A stretch of DNA of 60,240 nt from Gnetum montanum (GCA_015680685.1 MNCI01036217.1:362497-422736); one strand, 5' to 3'; shown: positions 9,752 to 22,423, counted from the stretch's first letter. The notes: generated by a model from the sequence alone, not told the origin. Numbers and translations are program-made.

Positions 9752-12588
9752 TCAACACCAACATAAAATAAAAAAACTTGTGGAACTCATGTGATTCCTG
9801 GTGATGGTGGTTTCTCCATGGGTTCCTTTCCTTTGTCTTGTGCTCCAGGCTTCTGAAATTGATACCTTTGAAGAAGCGCCTAAAGTTTCTCCTCTTCTGT
9901 CCAAGGATCATGCGTCATCTATGCTAATGTTCCAATGTCTGATGGAGTTAGCACTTCCAATGAACATGGTAGCTATGGGATTATTTGATTGGCCTTGACA
10001 TACCATGCTGCAAATAGCCATCATTCCTCTTCATCGGCTCTGGCTTTGTCTTTGAGTTCCTGGTAATCTATAAGTTGTTGAGCCAAATTTTCTACTACAT
10101 CTTTTTGACTTTGGTAGCTAGCCTTTACCACCTCCAATTCAGAGTTTGCAACCTCTAATCTCTACAATGTTTTCTTATGTTCAGCAAACTCAACTTCATA
10201 TCTTGCATAGGTGGCCACCACCTACTTGTTAAGCTCATTCCTTGGGCATCTTGCTATCAGCATGGCTAAGTTGGCATATCAAAAATTTTCCAACTCCATG
10301 TATTCTTTGAGATCTTGAATCTACAAGTCCCAGCTTTTTAAGTCTGCCTAATGCACAAGGCCATAAGTATCTAAAATGGCCCACCAATCAATGTTTTGAT
10401 CACTAAAGGAGTTGACATGTGCCTTGGCCATTCAAAGTTCCTTCTCAATTATTTCCTTGAACATGCCTACCTAGTCATGGAAGTGCTCCTTTAATCGTTC
10501 ATGTTTCTTAGCCTCATTTTTCCATGCACTTATTTCAATAGCTATATTTGGTTGAATGGTGTGTACCTCCTTCATTGAGAGGGTTCTGTTTTCTTTGGCT
10601 AAGTGACTTATATCTTGGTTGACTCTTATTAATTATTCTCACACTTGTTGGAAACTTTCTTCAAGAACATTCTTCTATTTTTCCACTATCGTCAACCAAA
10701 GATTTTCAACAAGTAGTTTATTCTCTTCTTGTAAGGCCTTGAGAGCTTTAACATGTGCATATGTTTAAGCTTGTGCTTTTGAAGCATCCCAATCAGCCTT
10801 CTCTTTTTCCATCATCACCCTTTTATTCTCCATTAATAATTCATTCAATTTATCTATTATAAAGGATTCTAACTGGTCAACTACAACAAATTGGAATGGA
10901 TCCCGTTGTTCAGCTTGTAGGACAACGAAATTTTCTTGGAGTCTCTACAACTCAGCTTTTTCATGTTTAGCCCTAACCTTAGCCATGATTAGCTTCCCTT
11001 TAGTGGAAATGAGCTCTGATTGTGCTGCTATGACATCTTGGGGGATATCAAACAAGAACATCATAACTTATCCTATTTGCAGCAAACAATTCAAAGCATC
11101 CTCATGTTTTGCAAGAGTCATTGAGGCACTAGCCAAAACTTGAGCATCACGTGCTCTTGTGAAATCTACCGATAGCACAACAGGAATGTTAAATGATTCT
11201 TTGATGTGGTCCACAACCACCTCTTCTACTCTAGCTACATCATGGTGTTGCATAACCACCACTATGGCACCTTCACCCGTTTCTATTTGCACTTGGAATG
11301 ATGCAACATTTCTATAGATCTATTATGACCAGTGTGATTCCCCTCCTCTTGATTGAATTGATACTTCACCCCCTGCAAGATCAATTGATATGGTTGTTTG
11401 TACAGCATCATCAATCACCTTGAAGAGATTGGCCTCATCTCTACTCCCCCAACTGACTATCTCAGTGATGGCCCTAAGATGGCTCATCAACGGTTGAAAA
11501 TCTTGTAGCGATAGTGGTGGTTGCTGGTCTTGCTAGCCTATGGGCTATGTGGTAGGCCCTGCTTCTTGTTGTTGGCTATTCCTTATGTCTAGAAGTTGGC
11601 TAGGCCCTACCATTTGATGTGGAGTGGACCTAATCATCTATTCTTATTCAGGCTCCCACATCTCACCAACATCTTTTCTTGGTGCTAGTGGCTTGAGTAA
11701 TTTTGCATATGAAGCATTCTGAGCTTTTCTGAGGACATCATTGGTATACCCCAAAATTCCAACACACCAACATAGCCTCTTGATTAGACATGAAAAGGGT
11801 AGTTCAAAATTTCCTATCTTTCATTCTTCAAACTTCTTTAATATTTCTTTTAAATATAGATGAGGCAAATTGGCATCAACCTTGCCCATGAAAATTACAC
11901 TTCCTCTTGCCACATAAGTAGAAATTTTGTTTAAACCATTTGTTGGGAAAATATGATAGGTGCCAATTTTAAAATAAATCCTCTCTTCAAGGGTTAATTC
12001 TCCATATGTCTTATCTTCTTTGCCAATGTCCTTTTTAACCATACTTTCCTTGCATTTACATTAGACTGAGTGGACAAATTAGCAACTCTGAGCCCTCTAT
12101 TTAGAAGATTCAAAACTTCTACAATGGCCTTTGTGGAGAAGTCTACTGAAATTCCATCAATATCAATGGTGGTGTCCTCTTCTTTTATTGTGCCAAAACT
12201 AATATGTTTCACCCAAATACCACTCTCCACCCTTTGAGAGGACAGGCCATAGTGGAGATCCTTTAAGGAGATTCTTAACTGGTTCAAGAGCAAATTTGGT
12301 AAAAGGCCCAAAATTAAGTTCCAAAATCATGGTAGAGGATGTGGACTTTTCCTGAATGGCTTGAACACATTCTAGGGACAACGTGAGATGTTGTCCTTGT
12401 TCTAGCACCCCGACCTCTCCACCTTCTACTTGGCCAGATTGTGCAGTGATAGGAGTTTCCTGATGGATGCTAAATGATTATGCCTCCTACTTTGCATGTT
12501 TTGCATGAGGTCCTTGGCCTCTGCCTCCTCTTGGGCATTTGGTTGCACCTTGAGAAGGTCCTCCCTATTATCTTCTTTTAGGAGCCAT
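9752..12588 (-). pseudogene. accessory ORF2: plant-transposon-like domain plus long coiled coil
   Basis: A single conceptual reading frame of about 945 codons can be followed on the minus strand from an ATG at 12588 (MAPKRR..., basic start), interrupted by many stops and a few frame changes. Residues encoded at about 12400-11820 (including GLRVANLSTQSNVNARKVWL and the ERIYFKIGTYHIFPTNGLNK block) resemble, by eye, the putative plant transposon protein domain found in plant retroelement-associated ORFs. A Gln/Pro-rich linker follows (~11650-11450), and about 11030-9990 encodes a Glu/Lys/Leu-rich coiled coil. It sits between the 3' non-coding region and the 3' LTR, where env-like ORFs lie in Athila elements, but I see no signal peptide or membrane segment. 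Many stops look like C-to-T changes. Confidence 0.55.
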
Positions 12589-13089
12589 CTATAATCACAC
12601 AAGGATTAATTGTTAGTAAGGTTATTTAAAGAAATTTGGTTATCTTATACCTTACTCATTACCTTTAATAAATGTTTAATTCTTTGCTTAGTATGATTCT
12701 AGAGTTAGAAGTTTTTCAAGGAAGTTTCCCTAAAAGTTTAATGTTAGACCTGATCTATTTAGGTGACTCATATAATAACTTAGATGACTTGGGTGATGGG
12801 AGAAAGTTATTTTCGCATGAATTTCCTAATAGTACTTAGCCCTATGATATCCTTTGAGTGATAGAAAATTTTGAAAAAATTATGCACAAGTTCTATAATA
12901 CCTCTCCCCCACAACTAAGTTGAACACTCCAGGTTTAATTAGGTTCAATCAAAAAAGAAATCAAAGTGTCAAAGAGCAAAATATTGGAAGTTGAATTTTA
13001 GACTTGCAAAGCTCTAAAAATCATGGAAGAAAATTTGAACTCCCATCACATCAACTGTTGAAAATGATGTGTGTAGTGCATGTGGGTTC

Positions 13090-13165
13090 CCTATATATAC
13101 TTTTTATGGATGTGATAGCGCATACCCGATATCATGTTAGACTCGATATCAAGTACTCGATATCA
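13090..13165 (-). promoter_or_regulatory. internal GATATC cluster with TATA box upstream of ORF2
   Basis: Three exact GATATC sites at 13128-13133, 13145-13150 and 13159-13164 lie upstream (minus strand) of a TATATATA box at 13092-13099. ORF2 begins about 500 bases further on. The arrangement copies the U3 layout of the LTRs (GATATC-type repeats followed by a TATA box). The surrounding sequence does not otherwise look like an LTR. Promoter activity is inferred. Confidence 0.45.
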
Positions 13166-14555
13166 CATCCCAACCAAGATAGGGTACTTAGTAGAATTGA
13201 GGATTGTTCAAGTTTTTAAGGCCAAAATTGAAGGATTTGAGGTAGATTCGAAAGGTCTAGGATAATGGCAAGTGGGAATTGAGGCACCAAAAGTGTAATG
13301 AAGTGGATTCATACAATGAATTTCTTTGAAAAAGATGAGGAAAAAGGACATATAATGGTTCTAAGGAATGTTCAGTTAAAATGATGACAAAGGAAAGAAT
13401 AGATTTAGCATTGGAGTACTCAAATGGTATAAAATGATGTCGTGGTGTGCAACAAGTATAAATTACAAAATTTATGCAAGTGGGTTCTCTCTAAAGTAGG
13501 TTCCAACCTATAATGCCCTTATGTAACCACACCTTAAAATGTTCGTAGACACTAGAAGGATTAAATGTAACCTACACCTATGCAACAAAACACACACATG
13601 TTAAGTACCACTGCTATGAGGTACAAATTCTATGCCGCACAAGACACAAGTTAGAAGTACCTAGACCGTGAGATGATACGAATTGTAAAAGGGATTACAG
13701 AGATTGTGACGTGAGGTAGCTTACCATGGACACAATGAATTCTATGTGTTGTGCATGATTAAAGTACCATTAGCCTTTTGATCCAAGATCAACACCAAGC
13801 CCATACCTCTGATCAATGACATTGAATTATTTCATCCTAATGATAGACAATCATAAGAGCATCATGAAAGCAAGGTATATGATCACTTAGAATTTTGCAT
13901 AAGGGAGGAGTGATTTGAATTTGTTTTCAGTATGTTTTTCTTATGCTTTTCTTTTTTGCTTCATTTCTTACTTTTCTTTTTCTTCTTCTAGCCGCTTTTG
14001 CACTTTGTCTTTCCCAAAGGTGATCCAAAGAAGCCACCAACCTTTAAGCATGGATGCATGTCTTTCCAGTGGAACCCCCTAGAACAGCATTGAGTTCTTT
14101 AATTGAGTTCCTTTATTACAACTCTTACTCCCATTATTCGTTAGATCTAAAAGAATCTTAGTACAATTATGCTGCATGATAGCACATACAGATGTCACCA
14201 AAGAGAATCCACAAGTCCCCTTGATGTCATACCCTTACCATTCCCTCGTAGTTCATCACTCTTCACTCTAGGAATTATGAGTACAAAGTTATTTTAAGTT
14301 TTGATGATAATAAGAATATCATCATGCCCAGAGTAAGAACCTCTTATTAATAGAATGGGTGGATGGATGTTGTGGGCTCACTATCCAAATAATTAGTTAC
14401 TTGTGACTCGATAACATAGAACAATGCCTCAACCAACTAGTTACATGAGTATTTTATTCACAGTTGAGATTACCCACAAAAAGATAAAATGACAAATTGA
14501 AAAACAAAAAATTATCAAACTAAAGAAAAGGAAAAACATTTACTATTTCTGCTTG
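13166..14555 (-). other. post-pol non-coding region of the gag/ORF2 element
   Basis: No coding frame is recognisable. Short blocks match the 3' non-coding regions of the two other Athila-like elements, for example around 14345-14400 (cf. 22000 and 41740), 14215 (cf. 21875 and 41884) and 13490 (cf. 21170 and 42560). It is the normal region after pol, which shows that the pol deletion ends at about 14560. Confidence 0.5.
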
Positions 14556-17036
14556 TTATAATGGAGGGTATCCCCCATGACTAAAACATTGATCATGGTA
14601 AGAATTAATAAATGGAAAGTTAGGATCTATGCATGTTGTAAATATTGGGGTCCGGTCATATTCAAACAATTGGGTTTCTTTTGGTGTAGTGGTAGAAACG
14701 TACCGAAATTGGGGTTCACACACTTGATTAAAGTAGGCATAATGAGGCAAATTATAAGATGTGGTCATGTGATAAGAATCTAACCCACTATGGCACCCAT
14801 GACCATAAGACGGTATGCAAGGATCAATATGTCTCCTCACATTGTTATATTCATTAGGCTACATGGTTGTTAGAGTATTAATTAGTGGCCTGGATAAGGT
14901 AACAGGAGGTGTTAAGTTTGAAGAGGAAGGTGCATCACTATGTTAGGCTTGTGCTAAGTTGGAGGATGTAGTGGTTTCAGAATCGTGATGTTCCTTTCTT
15001 CAGCCATTCCTAAAGAAAGGATGCTTCTAACGTTGTGGAAGATTCCCCCTGCTATTAACCGTAGTAGCATAAGTAATGTTCGTTGGTTGGTGCTATGGTG
15101 CAAAACCTTCCAGTGCAACTAGTGGCAGTGTAGAAGGAGATGAAGGATGAGAATATTGAGAGTAAGGAGGAGTGTAAGAAATATGAGGTGGTGATCTTGC
15201 AGAAGAGGACATGGGTTGATGATACTTGGGAGAGTGATAACGATGAGGTGAAGTAGATGATGTTGATCCAATTAGAGAAATAGGGTGATCCAATTAGAGA
15301 AATAGGGTGTTAAATATAATAAGCACTTGGTTTCGAGTGATACGAAGGGTGTGGCCAGTTTGGTGATGGCATCCCCCATGACTAGGGCTTTTTCCACTGT
15401 GATTGAGCATAGTATTAAGGCCAGTAAGAATTTGCCTATGGATAGTACGATGATTTTTGGAATTGCCCATAAAGTTGTGGGATAGGATGTGCCCAACCAT
15501 GTACTTCTCTATGAAATCTAGATGTAACTTTCTTTCCTAATGCTCATGTGGATGTGACAAGATTGGGCATGGGCCTTTTGGGTGATTGTATAGGAAAACA
15601 TCACATTGATACTTATGATTTGCGATTAAGCCCCTATCCTCATTTTCTTTAGCCCTTCCTTTGAATTTTTGAATGGTGTTCTATCCTATTCCTAGGTTTT
15701 GTATCCTTTGTTTATTTTGGTTGTCAAAGTTATCTTGCACGGGTCTCCCTCTACTAATGTCTGCATATTCTCCACATTTTTCATGCATCCACTCTATCAT
15801 CTTATTGATCTTTGCCTCAATTTCATCTAGTGATTTTAATATTGGCAAAGGTAGGGATGATTTCACCTCCTTGATGTGAGTTGATTTCTCCTTTTCATAA
15901 TGATGGACCTCTATTTTTTTAAGAGTTTGGTCTTGTTGATATTTTTTAACATTCTCCCAATTGGCTATTTCTCCTTATTCTTTTGCTACCCACGTAATAA
16001 TCTCTTGGAATTGATGGGTTTGTAGTTCATATAGTTGACCTGGGGCATACATCTCTAGGGTCTCCCTTGGTTCATTATGGAGCCCATCCATGATATGATA
16101 CATTAGCCTTTCCTCAGAGAACCCATGGCCTACACATTTGTCTAACAAAGAGTAATATCTTTCTAAGGCCATGTCCAAGGGTTCATGTTTCCCTTGTTTC
16201 CACTCTTGGATTTGTCTCCTCAAGGCTAACACTCTTCCATAGGTTTGATATCTTTTGTTGAAGAGGTTTACCATTGTAGGCCAACGGCAAATTGAATTCA
16301 GTTTCAAAGACTTGTACCACACTTTAGCTTGGCCAACGAGTGTTATAGGGAAGAGCTTAAGCCTTTACCACCCATTCTCAATGTTTTTCCATACACAGGC
16401 ATCATAAAAGGCTTGTAAATGATGTTGTGGATCTGAATCATAGCCTACTAAGAACTTAGGAAAGTTGTTTAAATCAAGCCTAGGTAGACGGCTTTCCTTG
16501 CGATGCCTACAGGATATATGAGTGGCCTCTGTTTTATGCATTAGGCTCTTAGTGGCCAATAGGGGTTCATCATCACTAAATAGGTTGTGAGTTTGTGAGT
16601 TAGGACAATATTGTCTATGTTCATGTTGGCATTCCTAATTTTTCCTATGGGTTCAATTTTTCTTTCTACGCTGACCCCTTAAGGAATAGTCATCTGTGTC
16701 ACAACCCAACGTTGAAAGAGCATAGGAAGAGAGGGAACTGGAATACTCATCATGACTTTTGTAAGCCTCCCAATCATCCCCTAATGTACTCTTGCTATCC
16801 ATTAAGAAGGTCCTAGGCCTTACAAGCCCCCTCATTCTAGGGGATGTCCCATATTTACTAGAGGTGTCTGAGTTGGATGACAAAAGTCCTTGAGTATCGT
16901 TGGGATGTCTATGAAAATATGAAACTCCTACATAAGATTGAGTACTCCAAACTTCTTCTTCATCATAAATTTCATTAGTTCTCCAATGAATTGTCTTGCT
17001 AGATGTTACATTATCATTGTCTTATGAAAGAGACAT
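14556..17036 (-). pseudogene. Athila-like gag, several stops, fused to the end of pol
   Basis: A frame of about 827 codons runs from an ATG at 17036 to a stop at 14556, broken by roughly eight stops. The capsid-type retrotransposon gag domain is at about 16560-15975: RLDLNNFPKFLVGYDSDPQ, then the typical YYSLLDKCVGHGFSEERLMY motif. Downstream is a short NHPKGPCP motif, then a long Pro/Ser/Tyr/His-rich tail (~15500-14560). No CCHC zinc knuckle is visible. The last residues, SHGGYPPL, match the sequence around the end of pol in the other elements, so pol appears to have been deleted at a shared CATGGGGGA motif. Gag would form the particle that packages element RNA. Confidence 0.75.
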
Positions 17037-17151
17037 TGTCATGAATTATGTGTGACTTAATTGAATTTAATTTCTTTGTCTTAAAGATATATCGTTAATA
17101 CCCTATTACAATGATCTTGTATAATATAACTAATCTAGATAACTAGCACCA

Positions 17152-17169
17152 TCCCCAATAATGGTGCCA
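17152..17169 (-). other. primer-binding site, tRNA-Asp type
   Basis: On the minus strand TGGCACCATTATTGGGGA lies one base after the 5' LTR end. It is a decayed form of the Athila-type site (TGGCGCCGTTGCCGGGGA), which pairs with the 3' end of tRNA-Asp. Confidence 0.7.
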
Positions 17170-17170
17170 A

Positions 17171-18051
17171 TGATGAGTGACGAGATACCCTTACACTCAA
17201 CCATATAAATATGAGCGTGTAAGCATGATTTGATCAAACTCTGTAGATGGACTAGTTGTAGTACCTAGATGATTATACATTGATCATAATTTTCTATCTT
17301 CCCACTTGGACTAGTATTTTCTTTGTCATGTATGGTTTAGTCCAAAGTGAGGTGTATGATGTGATCCCTACTACTATGCTACTCCTAAGGACAATAAGAG
17401 ATAACTTAATTAAGCTAATTAAGCTAATGGGAAATGTGAAATAAGATCTAAGCTAGCCTAAGTGCTATGAGCATCCATCCCTAATCATCCATACACATCT
17501 TGGACTTCATGTACTGCTTCTGGGATTACCAAGTGCACATCACTTACAGCACTACTCAATATGTTACTGGGTTACCACATAGTTACACTTAAATGTTCAT
17601 GATTAAGGCATACTCATTCCACATTAACAATAGGAATATTAAATGATAATAAAATAAATATTAACTAAGAAAATAGCAATAAACAATCAACAATTAAAAA
17701 AATTAAAAGCTAAGTGAATGCTGCAATGATGGAGTAATCTCGATCTTTATTTTTGATCGTGTGTGTATCCAAGTACATCACACTCGAACAAAGGTTCCGT
17801 ACAATTACAAACATCACACTGTGGCATGCACTTGGAAAGAACACTAAAACTGACTATAAGAACTAAGAACTAAAAACTGACTAAAGAATCTTCCTCCTAA
17901 AAACATTTTTTTACCATGCACCTCAATGTTGTATTTATATTATAACATGGGAATGGCAATATCAGATATTTGACATCATTTCCAAGCCTACGATATCACA
18001 TACCTGATATCGCATACCTGATATTGGGGCCTGGCAAACTGTGACTCATCA
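17171..18051 (-). repeat. 5' LTR of the gag/ORF2 element (881 bp)
   Basis: Aligned end to end with the LTR at 8735-9613. It runs from TGATGAGTCACAG to the CACTCATCA end, with target duplication ATCCT at 18052-18056. The TATA box is at 17932-17939 (complement), with GATATC-type motifs at about 17960-18025. Confidence 0.85.
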
Positions 18052-18056
18052 ATCCT

Positions 18057-19623
18057 CTTGACCAAACTATAAAGATATATATTATATATGTCTAGGCTAG
18101 TGGTGTCAAATGGCATTCTATCACAAAAACTTATGAATTGAAATGAAAATTTCAAGTATCTTTTAAAATACAAGTAATAGTTAAAGCATAATTCAAATAG
18201 TTGTAGAACATGAGCATAATTGAGTTGGTTATGCAGTAGTTGGTAAAGTATCTCTTGTATGAGATTGCAAGTTCAATCCCCAATTATGCCTACAATTGAC
18301 AATTCAACCAGTAATCTTATTCAATATAATAAATATATTACATAACACTTTGTAAATGGAATAGATTAGGGATATGAAATTACATATTAAAAAATTGAAT
18401 CATACAATAAAGGAAGAGATAGGATTTAATAATGCATTTCTTGAATCAAGAAGAATGAGCATTCTTTATTCAAAATAACAACATAACATTATCTTTTAGA
18501 ATAGAAGAATCCATACTTATAAATAAAACAAAAGACATAGAACATCCATGTTTCTTCTAACTCAACAAAATGTCTCTTCTCCTGGATAGAACATTTCCTA
18601 GTGCTAAAATTTTCCTATATACCTAGAAAGAAAAAGATAGATGAATCTTTAAAGAATCAATGGTCTTTAGCCTAGATGGTATCATAAAAGTTAAAATTTT
18701 TATTTCTTTCAATCCCACATTAATAGATGTCTTATCTAATATCATTTCTTGTAATTAATGGACCATTAGTATCCATGTCAATTATAAGTGTATTTACCAA
18801 GATCCTCCTCTAATGACTAGAATAATAGACACATGTTAAGGATTATACTAATTAATTAAAAAACTTATATAAGGATCAAAATTCACAATAACATACAATG
18901 GTTGGTCATGGGTTCAGAGTTGAAAAAAATTAAACAATACAACAAAGAAAAATGTAGGGATTAATAATACAACTAATGAGTAAGAGAAAGAACATCCTTT
19001 ATTCAAAAGAATAATATATCATTATATTTTACCATAGAATAATCCATGCTTATGAAGAAAACCAAAGTTATAGATAATCTATTTTTCTTCTAACTCAACA
19101 AAAAGTGTCTCCTCTCCAAGCTTAGATTAAAGGTTTTGTGCTACTAAAATTTTTCTATATCATTCCAAAGAAAAAGGTAAAAAAATGTTCAAAGAATTAA
19201 TGATCCTCATCCTAAATAGCATTACAAATTTTAGATCTATTATTTTGTTCCATTCCACATCAAAAAATGTCTTATCTAATTTGATTCTTTGTGATTTATA
19301 GACTATTGCTACTCATGCCAATCATATGAGAAGTTTTCAAGATCCTTCTCTAATCACTGAACTCCCAAGCATCTAGGATTATACTCATCAAATCCACAAC
19401 CAATGTAGAAATCAAAATTTACACTAACATAGGATGCTAAGTCTAGTAGATTTTACCCCAAATGATACACTATTTTAATCAATGTGCTTAGAGCTTCATT
19501 CAGTAAAGCTACATCTATCTAAAATTAATTGTAAGTATGGATCTTGTATTTTTATATAATAGCAACAACTGCTTAAAATCTCCTTCATCATCTTAAGTAT
19601 TCATAAATCTATTGGTTTTCTTA
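18057..19623. repeat. unassigned DNA with a ~550 bp tandem duplication
   Basis: About 18410-18905 and 18955-19440 are two diverged copies of the same unit in the same direction. Shared blocks include CTTCTAACTCAACAAAA (18557, 19090), ATGTCTTATCTAAT and GGATTATACTNAT. No protein frame is visible in either copy. This DNA separates two elements that inserted independently (different target duplications), so it is older host or repeat sequence. Confidence 0.55.
18205..18295 (+). repeat. tRNA-like SINE candidate
   Basis: A tRNA-like string is readable: A-box-like TAGTTGGTAAAGTA at about 18235, an anticodon-arm-like hairpin ATCTC-TTGTAT-GAGAT, and a B-box-like AGTTCAATCCC at about 18270. The acceptor stem does not pair well, so this is more likely a tRNA-derived SINE head than a functional tRNA. 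Confidence 0.35.
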
Positions 19624-19628
19624 ATTAG

Positions 19629-20478
19629 TGATGAGCGATGAGGTACCCCTATACCCAAGCATATGAATCACAAGTGTTCACATGCGCTCTAGTCAAACTC
19701 TGCAAACCTTAAGTTCCTAAGTACACTAGTTCAAGGAAGTGAAATCTAATCAAGATGATCATTGTCTTCTCAATTCCACTCGTGAGGTACAAGTTTATGG
19801 TTAAGTGCAACTAAGGTATATGACTTTTATCATTTTATGTTTTATAAATTTAATCACCTATAGCAAGAATAAAAGGTAGAGTAATTTAATATCTAGTTCA
19901 TCTATTGCCTACCTAGCCTAACACAAGTACCCCTTCCCACTCTCTGAACACATCTTAAATGCATATAACATTGCTAGGTTACCAAACGCTAAGCATTTCT
20001 GGGTTACCAAGTGTTATACTTATGCTTGAAGTGGTCGTTCTTGTGTTCATTAATAACTAGAAATTAAGTGCTTAATTAAAATGCATTAAGGTAAAGTGCA
20101 TAAATATTAAATGCATTAAAGAAGACATTAATCTATTCTTAGTGCTACAAGGATTATCAAAAGGGCTCATCTTTATTTCTGTCACACTGCTATGCTCAGG
20201 TACATCAATGCTTGAATAAAGATCCATACATACTCAAATTCTTACTGCAGGCACTCAAAAATATTCTAACTCTGGAATGGCTAAACTACAACAACTTCAT
20301 TACTCTATGAAAAACTAATAATGAAATTGTATGTCCAAGCACTATATTGATAGGCCAACATGTATCCCGTAATATCAAATATTTAACATCACATCTTGGG
20401 ATCCGATATTGGGCATCTGATATGAAGGCTTTGATATCACATATTTGATATCGGAGCACATTAAAACATGATTCATCA
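19629..20478 (-). repeat. 3' LTR of the second element (850 bp)
   Basis: It runs from TGATGAATCATG to the CGCTCATCA end on the minus strand. U3 holds several GATATC/GATATT/AATATC motifs at about 20365-20460. The TATA box has decayed to TATCAATA near 20345. The polypurine tract TTGTGGGGGTA is at 20479-20489. Confidence 0.85.
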
Positions 20479-22423
20479 TACCCCCACAATTGAATGAAAA
20501 CTTTTCCTTGAGTGAACAAGAGGAGGAACAAGTTTCTTACAAAATATTGGGTAGTTATGGAATTATTGACTAACATACAAACTTGACTCAGATGAAATAG
20601 AAAAAATTATAATTTTTTACAAAATTGGGTGTTCATGATGTGAGAAGTGAATACCCTGGACAAACTAACATCCCACTCCTTTGGTAGTTAAAGAGAGAGA
20701 GAGAAGATTCAATGATCATGCATAGTCCTCATCACATGGTGTTGTTGCTTATCTATTGGTGAATATAGTCCCACATGTAGTCTACACTTCCCACTGCAAT
20801 CGTAACAAAATTTTGAATTTGTGTGCAATGTGTAACATATAGCTTTGAAGTACCTTACCTCGTTGGTGGTTACACTTGGCTAGGTTGTGATTATGGTGGA
20901 TTAATTTCATTAATAGTGTTAGCAAGAAGACTGACAAATAGGGAAAAATGGATAAGTGGTCCATTATGAAATTCAAAAAAGTTCAAACACAATGGAATGC
21001 TTAAAGAGGGTTTAAGAATTCACAACAATAAAAAGAGGATTTTACTAAAAGAATGTTGTGAAGATGTGCACAATTGGATGTCATTGATGTGGCATGCAAA
21101 GGATTTGATTCTGAAAATGTCTATGGATAAATGACTTAATTTATCCAACCAAAAGATATGCAAGTGGTTCCTCCCCAAAGTATGTACATGCCCTTAATTA
21201 CCCTTGAATGACTTCAAATCGAAGAGTTTGTGGGCCCCATGGATGATTACTGGTTACAAAAGGTTAAGTACAAAAATCCAAAAAGAAACTACCTAAGAAG
21301 TTTGACACATCAAACTAAGACATCAAACAAGAATATGAAACCAATAGTAGGATGAGACATGGAAAACATAGATGAATGAGAGAGAGTGAAATGGAGTTCC
21401 TAATTAAGGTCACATGAAGTCCCTGGTGAATTTGGTGGTTAAATGACTTGATAAAATCCATCTTAAGTCCTGACCAAAACCAACTACATTCAGTGACATC
21501 ACATCACCATTCTAAGACTAGTCCATGTGCACCCCCACCCGCCCCCCNTGAAACACAAGAGTGCTCCCACAAAACAATCATCATTCCTTATTAGAGAAGA
21601 AAAGATAGGTAGGAAGTGAGGAAGGGCCTTAGTTAGAGGGGACCTTTAGGCATGGGTAACATGTCTTTCTAATCCCATAATTAGTGCTTATAGCCTATTT
21701 ATTTTTTCTAAGGGGTGTGCTTTAAATTTCCATCATTTTTTTATGATGGGAACCACACCCTACACAAACTTATTCAACTTCTTGTTATTGGTTGACATGG
21801 AATGGTAAGAAATCCATGAAAACACACATGCACCCAAGTAAGTAGAAAGGTAAAAAGAGTACTGAATCCCCTTGAAGTCACACCTTGTTCAAACCTTTGA
21901 ATCCTTTCCAAATCTGGAAACTACCAAAGTCACAAGTTCGTTAAAGTTTTATTAATGAAAAAGAGACTTTACACTTCCAAAATAAGGAAAACCATAGATT
22001 TTGTGAATGGGTGGATGTTGTGGACTCATACCTGTTTCATGAAAAAGAAACCATGTCCTAATTATTAGTAACAAATTCAAAGCTAGAATCTACACATCAA
22101 CGATCAAATAAGCAAATAGCACATGCCCACATCAATCAAACATAGTGTACCTAGTTGGCAATACAACAAATTATTAGTAAAACATAATAAGAAAAGCACA
22201 TCCAAATAAATGAAAATATACAAGAAAGTGTACAAGTGTAAAATATTTAAGAAAAATAAAACATACTAACAATTTTGTAAAATAAAAACTTTGAAAATTT
22301 AATAACGTAAAACAAAAAGGTGTAAGATAAAGAATGTGTAAAAAAAAAAGTTGTAAAAGTAACAAGGTGTAAAATAAAAACATGTAAAAAAAAGGATGAA
22401 AAACTAAGGAGCTGCTTATATAG
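20479..22423 (-). other. 3' non-coding region of the second element
   Basis: No gene is recognisable. Blocks match the 3' regions of the other two Athila-like elements (for example GGTGGATGTTGTGG near 22010 and CCCCTTGAAGTCACACC near 21875). A GA-rich run lies at about 20690, and a C-rich patch with one N at about 21530-21548. Unlike the gag/ORF2 element, there is no accessory ORF here. The long AT-rich open frame at 22174-22497 is low complexity. Confidence 0.5.

Larger units (their letters stand above)
8735..18051 (-). mobile_element. Athila-like element with gag and ORF2 but no pol, TSD ATCCT
   Basis: A complete LTR-to-LTR insertion of 9,317 bp read on the minus strand. The 5-bp sequence ATCCT at 8730-8734 is repeated exactly at 18052-18056. 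The 5' LTR is 17171-18051 and the 3' LTR 8735-9613. A primer site (17152-17169) matches tRNA-Asp-type sites of Athila elements. Order on the minus strand: LTR, primer site, gag (17036 to 14556), non-coding region, internal promoter-like block (about 13165-13090), ORF2 (12588 to about 9752), polypurine tract, LTR. Protease, RT, RNase H and integrase are absent, so it must have relied on a relative for replication. The LTRs differ by roughly 10-15% by eye, so the insertion is old. Confidence 0.85.

Noticed and set aside
18205-18295. Functional tRNA gene
   Set aside because: A and B boxes are tolerable, but the acceptor and D stems do not pair.
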